Positions 35,599-43,880 of a stretch of DNA of 64,000 nt are shown in pieces (position 1 is the stretch's first letter; each line of letters opens with the position of its first letter). Source of the DNA: Stratiolaelaps scimitus (Eukaryota; Arthropoda; Arachnida; Mesostigmata; Laelapidae); contig JABWDB010000111.1 in assembly GCA_019614645.1 (NCBI GenBank), forward strand, positions 1 through 64,000. The letters run 5' to 3'. The notes under the pieces are model-generated. The model did not search any database. It was not told the origin of the DNA and saw only the letters and a program-made list of their open reading frames with translations. The position numbers and the translations under genes are program-made.

Positions 35599-36021
35599 AT
35601 GGCTCCCCACGCGCTTTTGCCCAACCACGCCACCGACTTTGAGCGCCAAGTTTGTAATGCCGTCACTGACATGTTGAAAAACGCCATAGAAGACGGCCCT
35701 TTGCAATATTACGAGAACATAATAAACTACTACTTTGCAGTGTGCCGCACCATCCTGCGAATAACACCCGTCAAAGCAAACTTTATCGAACTCTACTGGC
35801 CCTTTCTAATCAAGTGTGCCATGAAGCTGAGGCCGTCAAACGCCAAAGCAATGGAGCCGTTGCACGCCACTGTTGCTGACCTACGAAATCGAACTCTAAA
35901 GGTGGACTTTCCTGATAACTTGGTCGATTTGTTACACAGCTGTCTGTACAAGGCAATTTACGAAACTGATGCCGATTACCCGACGTGTTTGTGCCGATTG
36001 TTGTTGAAACAGTACGAGTAA
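35599..36021 (+). CDS. Uncharacterised 140-residue accessory protein
   Basis: A helical, Cys-containing protein (AVCRTILRI, FLIKCAMKL, LLHSCLYKAIYE, CLCRLLLKQYE). It is shorter than family A and B proteins and I see no convincing alignment to either, although the helical pattern is compatible with a truncated family B protein. A TATA box precedes it, and its stop is followed by AATAAAG. It sits alone between inverted blocks E and F. Confidence 0.7.
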   Translation: MAPHALLPNHATDFERQVCNAVTDMLKNAIEDGPLQYYENIINYYFAVCRTILRITPVKANFIELYWPFLIKCAMKLRPSNAKAMEPLHATVADLRNRTLKVDFPDNLVDLLHSCLYKAIYETDADYPTCLCRLLLKQYE

Positions 36022-36087
36022 TAATAAAGTTACCAAATTGAAAGTGCCAGCTTTGTTCACGAGACATTGACCAAAAAAAAGTCATTT

Positions 36088-36160
36088 TGCTCCAGGACGG
36101 TTTCGATCCGTCGACCTTAAGCTTATGAGACTTACGCGCTACCAACTGTGCCACTGAAGC
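36088..36160 (-). tRNA. tRNA-Met (CAT), elongator type
   Basis: A 73-nt cloverleaf on the minus strand. The acceptor GCTTCAG pairs with CTGGAGC (one T-G wobble), discriminator A. D arm GCAC-AGTTGGTA-GCGC, anticodon stem TAAGT/GCTTA, loop CTCATAA (anticodon CAT), T stem GACGG/CCGTC. It resembles eukaryotic elongator tRNA-Met. No intron, and no CCA encoded. A T-run follows at the 3' side (TTTTTTTTGG), a Pol III terminator. Confidence 0.92.
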
Positions 36161-36237
36161 TTTCTGCTGAGAAGGGCTGCCCGGAGCAGCCTTAAGGGTA
36201 ATGCCTCTCGAAACGAAAGTTACCAGCGCCCTCAGTG

Positions 36238-37142
36238 TCGCGCTCGTGGGCGGTGGGGGCTCTGAAAACAAAACAGTGCAAGCACTGTCGCAGTTGACGG
36301 TGGGCTGCGACGTGGGCATTTGGTGGTCACGATCTTGATTATAACCTAGCAACTACGAGCAGACCCACTCTGTCGTAGCCGACTTTCGACCTGAGAGTCT
36401 CCCAGTTTCTCCTTCTGTGGGGAAAAAAATTCACGCGCGCCATCTGTTGAGATCTTGCAGTTGCTGCTTTGCGGCACTTTGAGTCTCAGCGCCCACTTGG
36501 GGCGGTGGGGGCTCTGAAAACAACACAGTACAAGCACTGTCACAGTTGACGGTGGGCTGCGACGTGGGCATTTGGTGGTCATAATCTTGATTATAACCTA
36601 GCAACTGCGAGCAGACCCACTCTCTCGTAGCCGACTTTCGATCCAAGAGTCTCCCAGTTTCTCCTTCTGTGGGGAAAAAATTCACGCGCGCCATCTGTTG
36701 AGATCTTGCAGTTGCTGCTTTGCGGCACTTTGAGTCTCAGCGCCCACTTGGGGCGGTGGGGGCTCTGAAAACAACACAGTGCAAACACTGTGACAGTAGA
36801 CGGTGGGTCGTGACGTGGGCATTTGGTGGTCACGATCTTGATTATAACCTAGCAACTACGAGCAGACCCACTCTGTCGTAGCCGACTTTCGATCCAAGAG
36901 TCTCCCAATTTCTCCTTCTGTGGGGGAAAAAAATTCACGCGCGCCATCTGTTGGCAGCGAAAACAAACTCCTTTCCTTTTACTTTAACTTTTTTTTATTT
37001 TTATTAAATTTTTAAATACCCCCTTTAGAAGAAAGCTCCGAACCACTCCGTGGTCGGAGCGCGACTGAATCGCCATTACCAGTGACACGGTCTTTTTGCT
37101 TCACAAAGCCCGCCCCTTTTTGATCAGCCAATCACAGCGCTC
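36238..37142 (-). repeat. hr-like repeat block F
   Basis: Minus-oriented, with three units (AGATGGCGC sites near 36435, 36688 and 36943) and the promoter-like end at the right (hairpin 37035-37060, TCAGT, GC box, CCAAT near 37128). It opposes block E. The promoter-like end adjoins the second core-gene segment. Confidence 0.93.
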
Positions 37143-37198
37143 CATTAATTTGAACATGGCAAGCACGCAAACTTTGCAAGCAAACTGGTGAAAAAAAG

Positions 37199-39580
37199 CT
37201 AAATTGAATGATGCATTTCGCTTCTGCTGTTGAAATAGACTTGTTTGGCCGTTGGCTCAAACGTCACTTCATTTGGGTATGCATTTTGGTCATTGAATTT
37301 AATCGTTTGCGCGTCTATTTCAAAGTTTGGCAGAAAGGTGGCATATTGACCATTAACGTGTGGTTCTAAATTGAAAGTGCCAATGTACTCTGCCAGCTTT
37401 GTTTTGGTAGGCTCACACTTGTAAGTGACCAGCGACGGGAACTCAGCAGGTACATGCAACGTGTCTGGTACGAGGTTTGATTTGGGTGATGGGTAAATGG
37501 AGTCATTGGTAAGCAGTGGAATGGTTACCAAAGCATCGGTGGTGTTGCACAAAGTAGTCACTCGGTTGTTTCGGTCAAATTTCTGTGTTGGGTCGCAGCT
37601 GACCAAGCCAGTAGGTATGACAGCGGTGTCATCAAGCCATTTGTAGCTTTTCTTTAGCGGGTAGTATGAATGAGTCACTGAGCATGCGAGAAACGGCTCA
37701 TGAATGGTCTCCACTGAGGTAGCCAGTAACTGCGCAAGCTGCTGGCTCGTTGCCGGTGTTTGGGCCAGTAAGGTGGGCAATTTACTCTTTATGCTTTCGT
37801 AGAAGGCAAGGCCAAAGTTTTCGACTGACCATGGCACACTGTCCACCCACCTGACGTTGCTGGGGTCTTTTAGAAATCGAGTCCACTCTGGCCAGTCAGT
37901 CCCCGGAAAGTGCTGTTTACCCGCTGCGTTCATTATTGCATATGCTGTGTAAAAGTACTTTTTACTGGTACTTTTGACCAACTGAGACTGTAAATAATCA
38001 AAGTGATTGCTATGCATTGGCCAATTGGAAATTGCCAGTTGTTTTACACCATTTACATCCACGTTGGTTACATTGGGTGCTAAATTTGCATGGGGCGTAG
38101 CGATGATTGCCACGACCTCGCCTAGCGACACCAAAAGTACCATTTGGGTTTCGTGTGAAATGGCAGCCACGCAAGTGTAAATCAGTGTTGGAGCACTTGG
38201 TGCTTTGTATGGAGTGTGAGTTTCTGGGTTGATTGCCCACACTTGGATGGGCGTTAAACCCAAATGCCCATACGCAGTGTTGGAAACGCCAACGCTTTCG
38301 CTTTCTGGGTATACAGGCTCGTACGGAAGTGAGTGTTTGAGAACGATGCGATGTGCCACTTTCTCTGGTACTGTGATGTCCACCATCCTATCGCCTCTAA
38401 ACGAAATTCCAAAGGTATCCACGCGCTTGTCTTTGGCTGGCTTTACCAATCGCACATTCCATTTTATCGGCTCTTGCAAATCGTACGTAGTCCCTTCGAC
38501 AACAAATGGCTCTGGCTTTGGCCAAAAGTATAGTGCCACATCAGATGGCGTCGCATGATCTACCCACGTCAATGTGTCTGCACACGTCACCTTTGATTGT
38601 GCATCGATTTGGGCAATTTGAGAATTGAAAGTGACTGGATCAAAAGGGCCGTTTTTGTTGCTGTGCGGTGGCGGATCGCCAACATCAAAGGGCCATTTGA
38701 ACGTCCTGAGTTCAGTAGAACAACTCACATAGTTGACGGTGCCTTGGTCGCATTCTATGGCAGACACCGGCATGACAACGTAATCGTTGGTTAGCCAATT
38801 TACGTATTGTGGCACGCAGTCAAAGCCCCATGATGGAAACTCGTGATGGATAAATGGAATCAACTCAACATCGTACTCTGGGAAGGGCTCGCTAGTGAAC
38901 GAGGGCAGGCTGTTTATCCATTGCAACACACCATTGTTGGTAGCATCGAGTGGAACGTCACTAGGCAAGTAGTATTTGCTCACGTAGGTTATTTTGCCTG
39001 CGAGGTCTGAAAGCTTCTTTATGTCGCAGTGCATCAGCCAGTGCGGAAACATTTGAAAGCCATTAGGTACTGGAAATTTACCAAATGCATTAACACCACT
39101 GCGCACTGTGTACGTGGTTGCAAGTGATGTTGTACCCAAAAGCGTTTCGATTTCGGAAATGTTGAAAATGGTGTTGGGGATAAAGTTGGCACCAAAAGTT
39201 GCATGCACTGGCATCGATAATTTTTCCACGTTGGGTGTTTGGTTTTGAACAACTACGACTGCGTTTTGATAATCAGACAGACTGTTTAGAAACATGTCAG
39301 GCTTCATGTCGATTGCAAACAAGTACTCACCAAACAGCACAATCTGCCGCACACCTACAAACATTTGCGATGTGTTGGTGAAAATAATCATCAAATATGC
39401 CACCTCATTGCCTCTGGGGTTATAATCTAAAAATGGTGCATTGGCCATTTTGGCAGCAATGCCATACTTTATTCCATCAGCTCTACAAAAGGATTTGGCC
39501 CAGGTGTTGGGGTCATTGTCGTCAGGTAAATCATACAAATCATCAGTTTGATTGAATGGTACAAAACTATTGGTCGTCAT
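37199..39580 (-). CDS. VP91-C-terminal-like modular protein (793 residues)
   Basis: Starts MTTNSFVPFNQT, the family start. The first module is QIVLFGEYLFAIDMKPDMFL with FQMFPHWLMHCDIKKLSDLAGKI. The second is MVLLVSLGEVVAIIATP with WPEWTRFLKD. The C-terminal linker has SIYPSPKSNLVPDTL and FNLEPHVNGQYATFLPNFEID, matching the terminal segment of the genes at 23798 and 26272. It overlaps the upstream membrane-protein gene by 14 bp and forms a cluster with it and the VP91-like gene. Confidence 0.78.
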   Translation of the reverse strand: MTTNSFVPFNQTDDLYDLPDDNDPNTWAKSFCRADGIKYGIAAKMANAPFLDYNPRGNEVAYLMIIFTNTSQMFVGVRQIVLFGEYLFAIDMKPDMFLNSLSDYQNAVVVVQNQTPNVEKLSMPVHATFGANFIPNTIFNISEIETLLGTTSLATTYTVRSGVNAFGKFPVPNGFQMFPHWLMHCDIKKLSDLAGKITYVSKYYLPSDVPLDATNNGVLQWINSLPSFTSEPFPEYDVELIPFIHHEFPSWGFDCVPQYVNWLTNDYVVMPVSAIECDQGTVNYVSCSTELRTFKWPFDVGDPPPHSNKNGPFDPVTFNSQIAQIDAQSKVTCADTLTWVDHATPSDVALYFWPKPEPFVVEGTTYDLQEPIKWNVRLVKPAKDKRVDTFGISFRGDRMVDITVPEKVAHRIVLKHSLPYEPVYPESESVGVSNTAYGHLGLTPIQVWAINPETHTPYKAPSAPTLIYTCVAAISHETQMVLLVSLGEVVAIIATPHANLAPNVTNVDVNGVKQLAISNWPMHSNHFDYLQSQLVKSTSKKYFYTAYAIMNAAGKQHFPGTDWPEWTRFLKDPSNVRWVDSVPWSVENFGLAFYESIKSKLPTLLAQTPATSQQLAQLLATSVETIHEPFLACSVTHSYYPLKKSYKWLDDTAVIPTGLVSCDPTQKFDRNNRVTTLCNTTDALVTIPLLTNDSIYPSPKSNLVPDTLHVPAEFPSLVTYKCEPTKTKLAEYIGTFNLEPHVNGQYATFLPNFEIDAQTIKFNDQNAYPNEVTFEPTAKQVYFNSRSEMHHSI

Positions 39581-40058
39581 ATTCACGCACTAACCCGTCA
39601 AAGTTGTAGAATTTTGATCGTTTCACTGGTTTGTCATTTACTGGGTCCCACCACATGGACTCGAGAAAATCTGCATACGAGGCTTTCACTGGTTGCTTCA
39701 ACTTTAGGCTTGGTGTAACGCAGACACCAGTGTCAGTTACTGTTTCCTTTGCAAACACAATGACATCAGAGTAGAGACTGGTTTTGGGCTTTGTGTATAT
39801 ACTATCTTCAGTGTCAAGTGGATGCTCTAGAGGAGTTAACGTATTGATGCAAGTCACTAGTTTATCGCCACACTGCGCCTCTATTGGGTAGCTTTCAAGC
39901 CACTCAGACTCAAAATATTTGGTAAAGTTACACTTGCCGGTAACAGGTGGCGTGCCGGTGGGAGACTTTGGGCGTAGCAACAGCCAAATACCAAAGCCAA
40001 GTAACAACAACAAAATCACAATGATTACAATGATTATGCCGTAATTGGAATTAGCCAT
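39567..40058 (-). CDS. Membrane-anchored short VP91-like module (163 residues)
   Basis: N-terminal anchor at about 7-28 (GIIIVIIVILLLLLGFGIWLLL), then a Cys-rich module: CNFTKYFESEWLESYPIEAQC, SIYTKPKTSLYSDV, and ASYADFLESMWWDPVNDKPVKRSKFYNFDGLV. The same order of elements is found at the ends of the larger modular proteins and before the last module of the VP91-like gene, so it looks like that linker domain encoded alone on an anchor. Overlaps both neighbours (14 and 25 bp). Confidence 0.75.
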   Translation of the reverse strand: MANSNYGIIIVIIVILLLLLGFGIWLLLRPKSPTGTPPVTGKCNFTKYFESEWLESYPIEAQCGDKLVTCINTLTPLEHPLDTEDSIYTKPKTSLYSDVIVFAKETVTDTGVCVTPSLKLKQPVKASYADFLESMWWDPVNDKPVKRSKFYNFDGLVREYDDQ

Positions 40059-41812
40059 GACTCTAAATTCTTGTACTGTGCGTTGCTGATGGTTTCAGGT
40101 ACGGTGTTTGGGTACGTTGTGGTGGCTGGCCACTTTTTCAGGTCTATGGATTTCAACTGGACTAACCTGTCTGAACTATCTAATGGGATTTCTGCGATTA
40201 AAGCCATTTTCCGGTTGCCCGTTAATAAACTCGTCCACTGTGGCGCGCCATAACCATCTGTTAGGTATCCATAAGCGTCTATGAATCGTATCGCAAAAGC
40301 GCTGTCTCTGGGCTCCAGTAAGCCCAATTGAGGTACTTTTAGGTACTTTGGCGGGCAATACGCACCTTGCCCTTGCGTGTTCAATTCCACCACACCGTCA
40401 GGCAGAATGGCAGTAGCTTCAGCATCAATAACCAAAATGCTACCATTGTGTATAATTGCCATACGCCAACCGTTGGTTAATTTGACGAGGCCGTACAAAT
40501 ATAGTTCGCAGTTTTCATTGATAAACTGCACAATCATGCCAACTGCGTACTTGTCATCTAAATACTCTGTTTTGTGATCAAAGTACGGGTTTGTGTCTAA
40601 TCTAATTAAATTGTTGCTAGACACTATGGGTATAACGTCCTTGATTGGTGTTGGGTTCTGAAGATTGTTGTCATAAACAATTTCATTGATGAGAAAGTAG
40701 AACCTACTGACTACGGGCCTGTTGGTGAAAATGTCCCAGGCTAGTGTGTTCATTACAGGTGCGTAGGTAAACAGAGTGGTGCTTTTAACGTTGTACTTTT
40801 TATCTTTTGGGTTGACTGTTTCGCAAATGCCGTTTACAAATGCTTGATTGAGGTATTTCACATCTAACGGTATTTTTGAATCGTAGGTGGGCAGTCGGTC
40901 TTCTCGAGTGCCGCACACAATTTCTTTGTTTTCTGGGCAAATGACACCAGCTCTGGGAATAGTGTAAAAGTCAGTGGCCCAAATCTTTGTTACTCGCGGG
41001 TTGCAGATTTCTGCACAATTGAATGAGTCATTAACTGACGTGTTGGGTGGACATTTGGAAATCTGGCCCACCTGGCCATTTACGCAAGTAACGAACGTAG
41101 TACTGTTTATTTTTAAATGAGTTCCATCTGGCACGTTTTCGCATTGATTCAATGGCACGCAGCCAGTGCCGGCAACAAACAAGTGTTCTTTGGGGCATTG
41201 ACGCGCAGTACTTGTAGCACCTTGACAGATAAAGTACTTGCCCAACTCACTGGTGCCAATGTTGTGCATGGAATTGTTGCCCAGATCAATGCATGGGTCG
41301 TATGGCGCGCACTTGGCACCATCAAATGTGCTGTACCCGGTACAAAACTTTATTGCGTAGTCATTCGCCTCGCCGCACTCGATGTAGCCTCTACTGTAAT
41401 TTTTGTATGGCTTCAAGGTGCCTTTTTCGTTGTTACAAAATGCCACATTTTCACACTTGGTGCCTGACCAAATGAAGCCATCTGGACATTTAAATTCGTG
41501 CGCTATGCCGTCTACAATGAAGCCATTCTGCTTATTGGTCTGCGCAAAGGTAGGTGTATTTACTTCATTACCCATTAAATCTACCATCTTGCTACTGAGT
41601 CTCTCGGTGATGGTGTTGTCTTTATTATTCACTGTGTACACCTTGTACAAGTCACCCACTTTGGCAAAGGTAAACTGCTTAATTGGTGGGAACCCATTGG
41701 CCACGTACCTTTTGAAAGCATCTTGCGCGGTATTTGGCACACGCCACCACAGCACGAACCAAAACACTAGCACTATCACTAGACACAAAAAAGATAGCAC
41801 GTAAACAGACAT
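40034..41812 (-). CDS. vp91: VP91/PIF-8-like chitin-binding envelope protein
   Basis: A 592-residue protein. N-terminal anchor at about 3-24 (YVLSFLCLVIVLVFWFVLWW), then a Cys-rich region (about 105-290) of tandem peritrophin-A/CBM14-like units, for example FKCPDGFIWSGTKCENVAFC, FCTGYSTFDGAKC, and CVNGQVGQISKCPPNTSV. A C-terminal half follows with the module shared by the neighbouring genes (YGLVKLTNGWRMAIIHNGSILVIDA, YGAPQWTSLLTG). VP91 (PIF-8) of baculo- and nudiviruses has the same anchor plus chitin-binding order and is needed for oral infection and capsid envelopment. The start at ATG 41812 is one base from the stop of the LPMO gene. Confidence 0.65.
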   Translation of the reverse strand: MSVYVLSFLCLVIVLVFWFVLWWRVPNTAQDAFKRYVANGFPPIKQFTFAKVGDLYKVYTVNNKDNTITERLSSKMVDLMGNEVNTPTFAQTNKQNGFIVDGIAHEFKCPDGFIWSGTKCENVAFCNNEKGTLKPYKNYSRGYIECGEANDYAIKFCTGYSTFDGAKCAPYDPCIDLGNNSMHNIGTSELGKYFICQGATSTARQCPKEHLFVAGTGCVPLNQCENVPDGTHLKINSTTFVTCVNGQVGQISKCPPNTSVNDSFNCAEICNPRVTKIWATDFYTIPRAGVICPENKEIVCGTREDRLPTYDSKIPLDVKYLNQAFVNGICETVNPKDKKYNVKSTTLFTYAPVMNTLAWDIFTNRPVVSRFYFLINEIVYDNNLQNPTPIKDVIPIVSSNNLIRLDTNPYFDHKTEYLDDKYAVGMIVQFINENCELYLYGLVKLTNGWRMAIIHNGSILVIDAEATAILPDGVVELNTQGQGAYCPPKYLKVPQLGLLEPRDSAFAIRFIDAYGYLTDGYGAPQWTSLLTGNRKMALIAEIPLDSSDRLVQLKSIDLKKWPATTTYPNTVPETISNAQYKNLESWLIPITA

Positions 41813-41813
41813 G

Positions 41814-42548
41814 CTAGCATGCACACTCGCACTTTTTGGTGATACGGTTCTTGAGATCGATACAGTTGTAAAAGCCTTCGGTAGAACCGTCGGCAGAAAC
41901 TCGTCGCTGCCAACGTGCCAGTACTACATAATGCTTTTCATTGGGTCTATGTGGCAGGTCAATCAAATCTCGAAAGTACTGGCCATTAGGGCAATCAGAG
42001 GTGGCTGAGTCTTTAATCAGGACGGTATGCTCCACTTTCTCCATTAGATCGAAATGTTCAATGCGGAGTGCGGTTGCATCAACATCGACATCAGGCCTAG
42101 TGATGTAGTACTCTAAATAGCCACCCACATGATGAGCGGTCACGCACCATTCAAACTCAACAGACTTTTCCTTGATGATGGTGGGCATCCACCTTCCAGC
42201 AATGGACATGCCAGACTTGTCACCAAATGGAATTGTGGCATTGTCAGCACCAGCACCGCAGAGATTCTCAGTCATCTCTTCTTGAAAGTTTTCACCAACC
42301 AGTGAGGCGTACTCGTTGATTTGAATAAACTGCTGACGTGCCAGGTCATAGCTATTCCAACGACCAGCCACATGATAAAATGCGGACTTGCACATCAGGT
42401 TGGTAATGCCGCTACCGTCCTCAGGCCAGTAAAAGTTACCAGCGTGATTTTTGCAAAACACTTGCCGCGCAATGGGTCGACTGACGTACCCATGGCCTGC
42501 AACATAGCCGCAAAGAGCAATTAGACAAACGAGATTGGCGAAATTCAT
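41814..42548 (-). CDS. gp37: Lytic polysaccharide monooxygenase (GP37/spindolin-type, AA10)
   Basis: A 244-residue protein with a signal peptide (MNFANLVCLIALCGYVAG) ending exactly before His19. The mature protein therefore begins HGYVSRPIARQVFC, the N-terminal copper-binding His of LPMOs. The second brace His is His139 or His140 in VTAHHVGGYLEYYIT. A GRW motif and six or more Cys fit the viral chitin-binding AA10 group (GP37, fusolin, spindolin). These enzymes oxidatively cleave chitin and weaken the peritrophic matrix. No C-terminal extension. ATAGATAGTG lies 31 nt upstream. It adjoins the VP91-like gene, which also looks chitin-directed. Confidence 0.92.
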   Translation of the reverse strand: MNFANLVCLIALCGYVAGHGYVSRPIARQVFCKNHAGNFYWPEDGSGITNLMCKSAFYHVAGRWNSYDLARQQFIQINEYASLVGENFQEEMTENLCGAGADNATIPFGDKSGMSIAGRWMPTIIKEKSVEFEWCVTAHHVGGYLEYYITRPDVDVDATALRIEHFDLMEKVEHTVLIKDSATSDCPNGQYFRDLIDLPHRPNEKHYVVLARWQRRVSADGSTEGFYNCIDLKNRITKKCECAC

Positions 42549-42549
42549 T

Positions 42550-43578
42550 TTATTTTAAGCAAGTGCTAGTCACGGTCCCACTATCTATATTTATTTTTTT
42601 GCGATTTGCCCGGGCAGCTCTGCGAGTTTTTGATTTTTTGTGCGGTGGGTACGTTACTGTTCTGCTTGGTCGTATGTTTAACTTTTGCTTTGACGGGACA
42701 AGTTTGTATGCCAATTCTCGCAAAGTGGCCATGCACGACTTGTTGCCAACCAACATGAAATCGGTCCAGAGTAGTTCAATTTTGTCGAAAGTGGTCAACG
42801 TGGCAATCAACGGCATGCAGGCAAGTATTTGACCAAAGTCCAATTTGGTGATAAATGGCATGCCTATTGCTTTGTACTGCACAAGTACCCTTTTGAAGTT
42901 GTCTATCACGACTGTGCGTTCAGTATAATGCATTGTTTGATTAACGCACCGGTAAAAATAATAGGCCAAATCAATGTTTGCAATTTTCACTGCCATGTAA
43001 AAGCCCAGCGCGTAGTAATTATTAAATACATCAGTCGTCGATGCCATCACCTTGTATGAAATCAGCAACGCCACAAGGTCGCCTTTAACGTCGTCGTGTG
43101 CCAGTTCGATAATTTTGCTTTTCCTGGCGCGTGTGAGTTGAACTTGCCATGACGTGGTATCGTCCATTTTGGCGGTGGGGTATAGAAAGTCAGTAGCAGC
43201 AGCAATAGTGTCAATTTCCTTATTGGTAAAAATGACTTGGTCGCAATAGTTGTCGCACAGGTATTTCATTACGCCAAATTTGTTAATTCTGGATTGAAGC
43301 AGTGGTAGTGTGATGTAGGCGTCTGTGTAGTACTTCAAACTGTTGAAATAGCCTTTGCAGTTGCAGTTTATTAGATGGTCAACAGCCAACGTGTGTTTCC
43401 AAGCGTCCAAGTGCTGTTTGGTAGCCTCGTCGTTGACATTTCGCATTTGACTGAGGTATGCCAGCAACTCGGCATCATGCGTGTGGAGTGCTGCTGCGAT
43501 GAAAGGCACCAGAAACGAGTCAGGGTGCTTTTTGAGCTGCCAGTCAAAACCAACCAAAAAGTCGTTGTGTGAAGCCAT
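42550..43578 (-). CDS. Family B accessory protein (member 3) with basic tail
   Basis: A 342-residue helical protein. The segment NNYYALGFYMAVKIANIDLAYYFYRCV aligns with the ALGLAIQQLDCAAMALFY and LYLAISQCDEARIAKCY blocks of the other two members, and FGQILACMPLIATL with LFFTLLMFIPYL. Unlike them it ends in a ~40-residue basic tail (PPHKKSKTRRAARANRKK), which could be a nuclear signal or nucleic-acid-binding region. Its 3' end is 1 bp from the LPMO start. TATAAAATG lies ~30 nt upstream. Confidence 0.78.
   Translation of the reverse strand: MASHNDFLVGFDWQLKKHPDSFLVPFIAAALHTHDAELLAYLSQMRNVNDEATKQHLDAWKHTLAVDHLINCNCKGYFNSLKYYTDAYITLPLLQSRINKFGVMKYLCDNYCDQVIFTNKEIDTIAAATDFLYPTAKMDDTTSWQVQLTRARKSKIIELAHDDVKGDLVALLISYKVMASTTDVFNNYYALGFYMAVKIANIDLAYYFYRCVNQTMHYTERTVVIDNFKRVLVQYKAIGMPFITKLDFGQILACMPLIATLTTFDKIELLWTDFMLVGNKSCMATLRELAYKLVPSKQKLNIRPSRTVTYPPHKKSKTRRAARANRKKINIDSGTVTSTCLK
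42579..42588 (-). promoter_or_regulatory. Candidate late promoter element ATAGATAGTG
   Basis: Identical to the decamer at 21838-21847, 31 nt before the LPMO start and inside the end of the family B gene. Confidence 0.5.
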
Positions 43579-43694
43579 GTTGTGATGCTGACTGCCGGTG
43601 TGCGCTCATTTTATACCACTTTGTGTGGGCGTTTCACTCGTACCAACAGGTTTAAAAATCACGCGCAAAAGCATCACTCACCAACAGTGCAACG
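43579..43694. promoter_or_regulatory. Divergent promoter region
   Basis: A 116-bp spacer between divergent genes. The minus strand has GTGGTATAAAATG near 43605-43617. The plus strand has GTTTAAAAAT (43651-43660), then ATCACTCACC (43674-43683), ahead of the ATG at 43695. Confidence 0.5.
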
Positions 43695-43880
43695 ATGCTC
43701 AAATCACTGTGCCTGTTTTTGATTGTCGGCGCCAGTGCCATTGGCGACAAGTACAAGGCGCTGCCTGCAACCATGTCTGACGTTGACATTGTCTACAACT
43801 GCTTCTACGACCATTCATGGCTAATGATTGGCGACCATTACTGCTACTCAATCACAGCAACTGGAAACCACAACATACGC
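43695..43880 (+). pseudogene. 5' part of a secreted-protein gene, cut by the anomalous block
   Basis: Starts with a promoter and a clear signal peptide (MLKSLCLFLIVGASAIG), then ordinary coding sequence with Cys residues (IVYNCFYDHSWLMIGDHYCYS) up to about 43880. From there the sequence turns into CA-rich DNA. The frame stays open by chance to 44171 but encodes His/Thr/Arg-rich low complexity. I read this as a real gene whose 3' part is missing or miscalled. The family is unknown because only about 60 residues remain. Confidence 0.55.

Noticed and set aside
35810..36352. A 180-codon minus-strand ORF
   Set aside because: It spans a gene on the other strand, the tRNA-Met gene and part of repeat block F, so it is a shadow.
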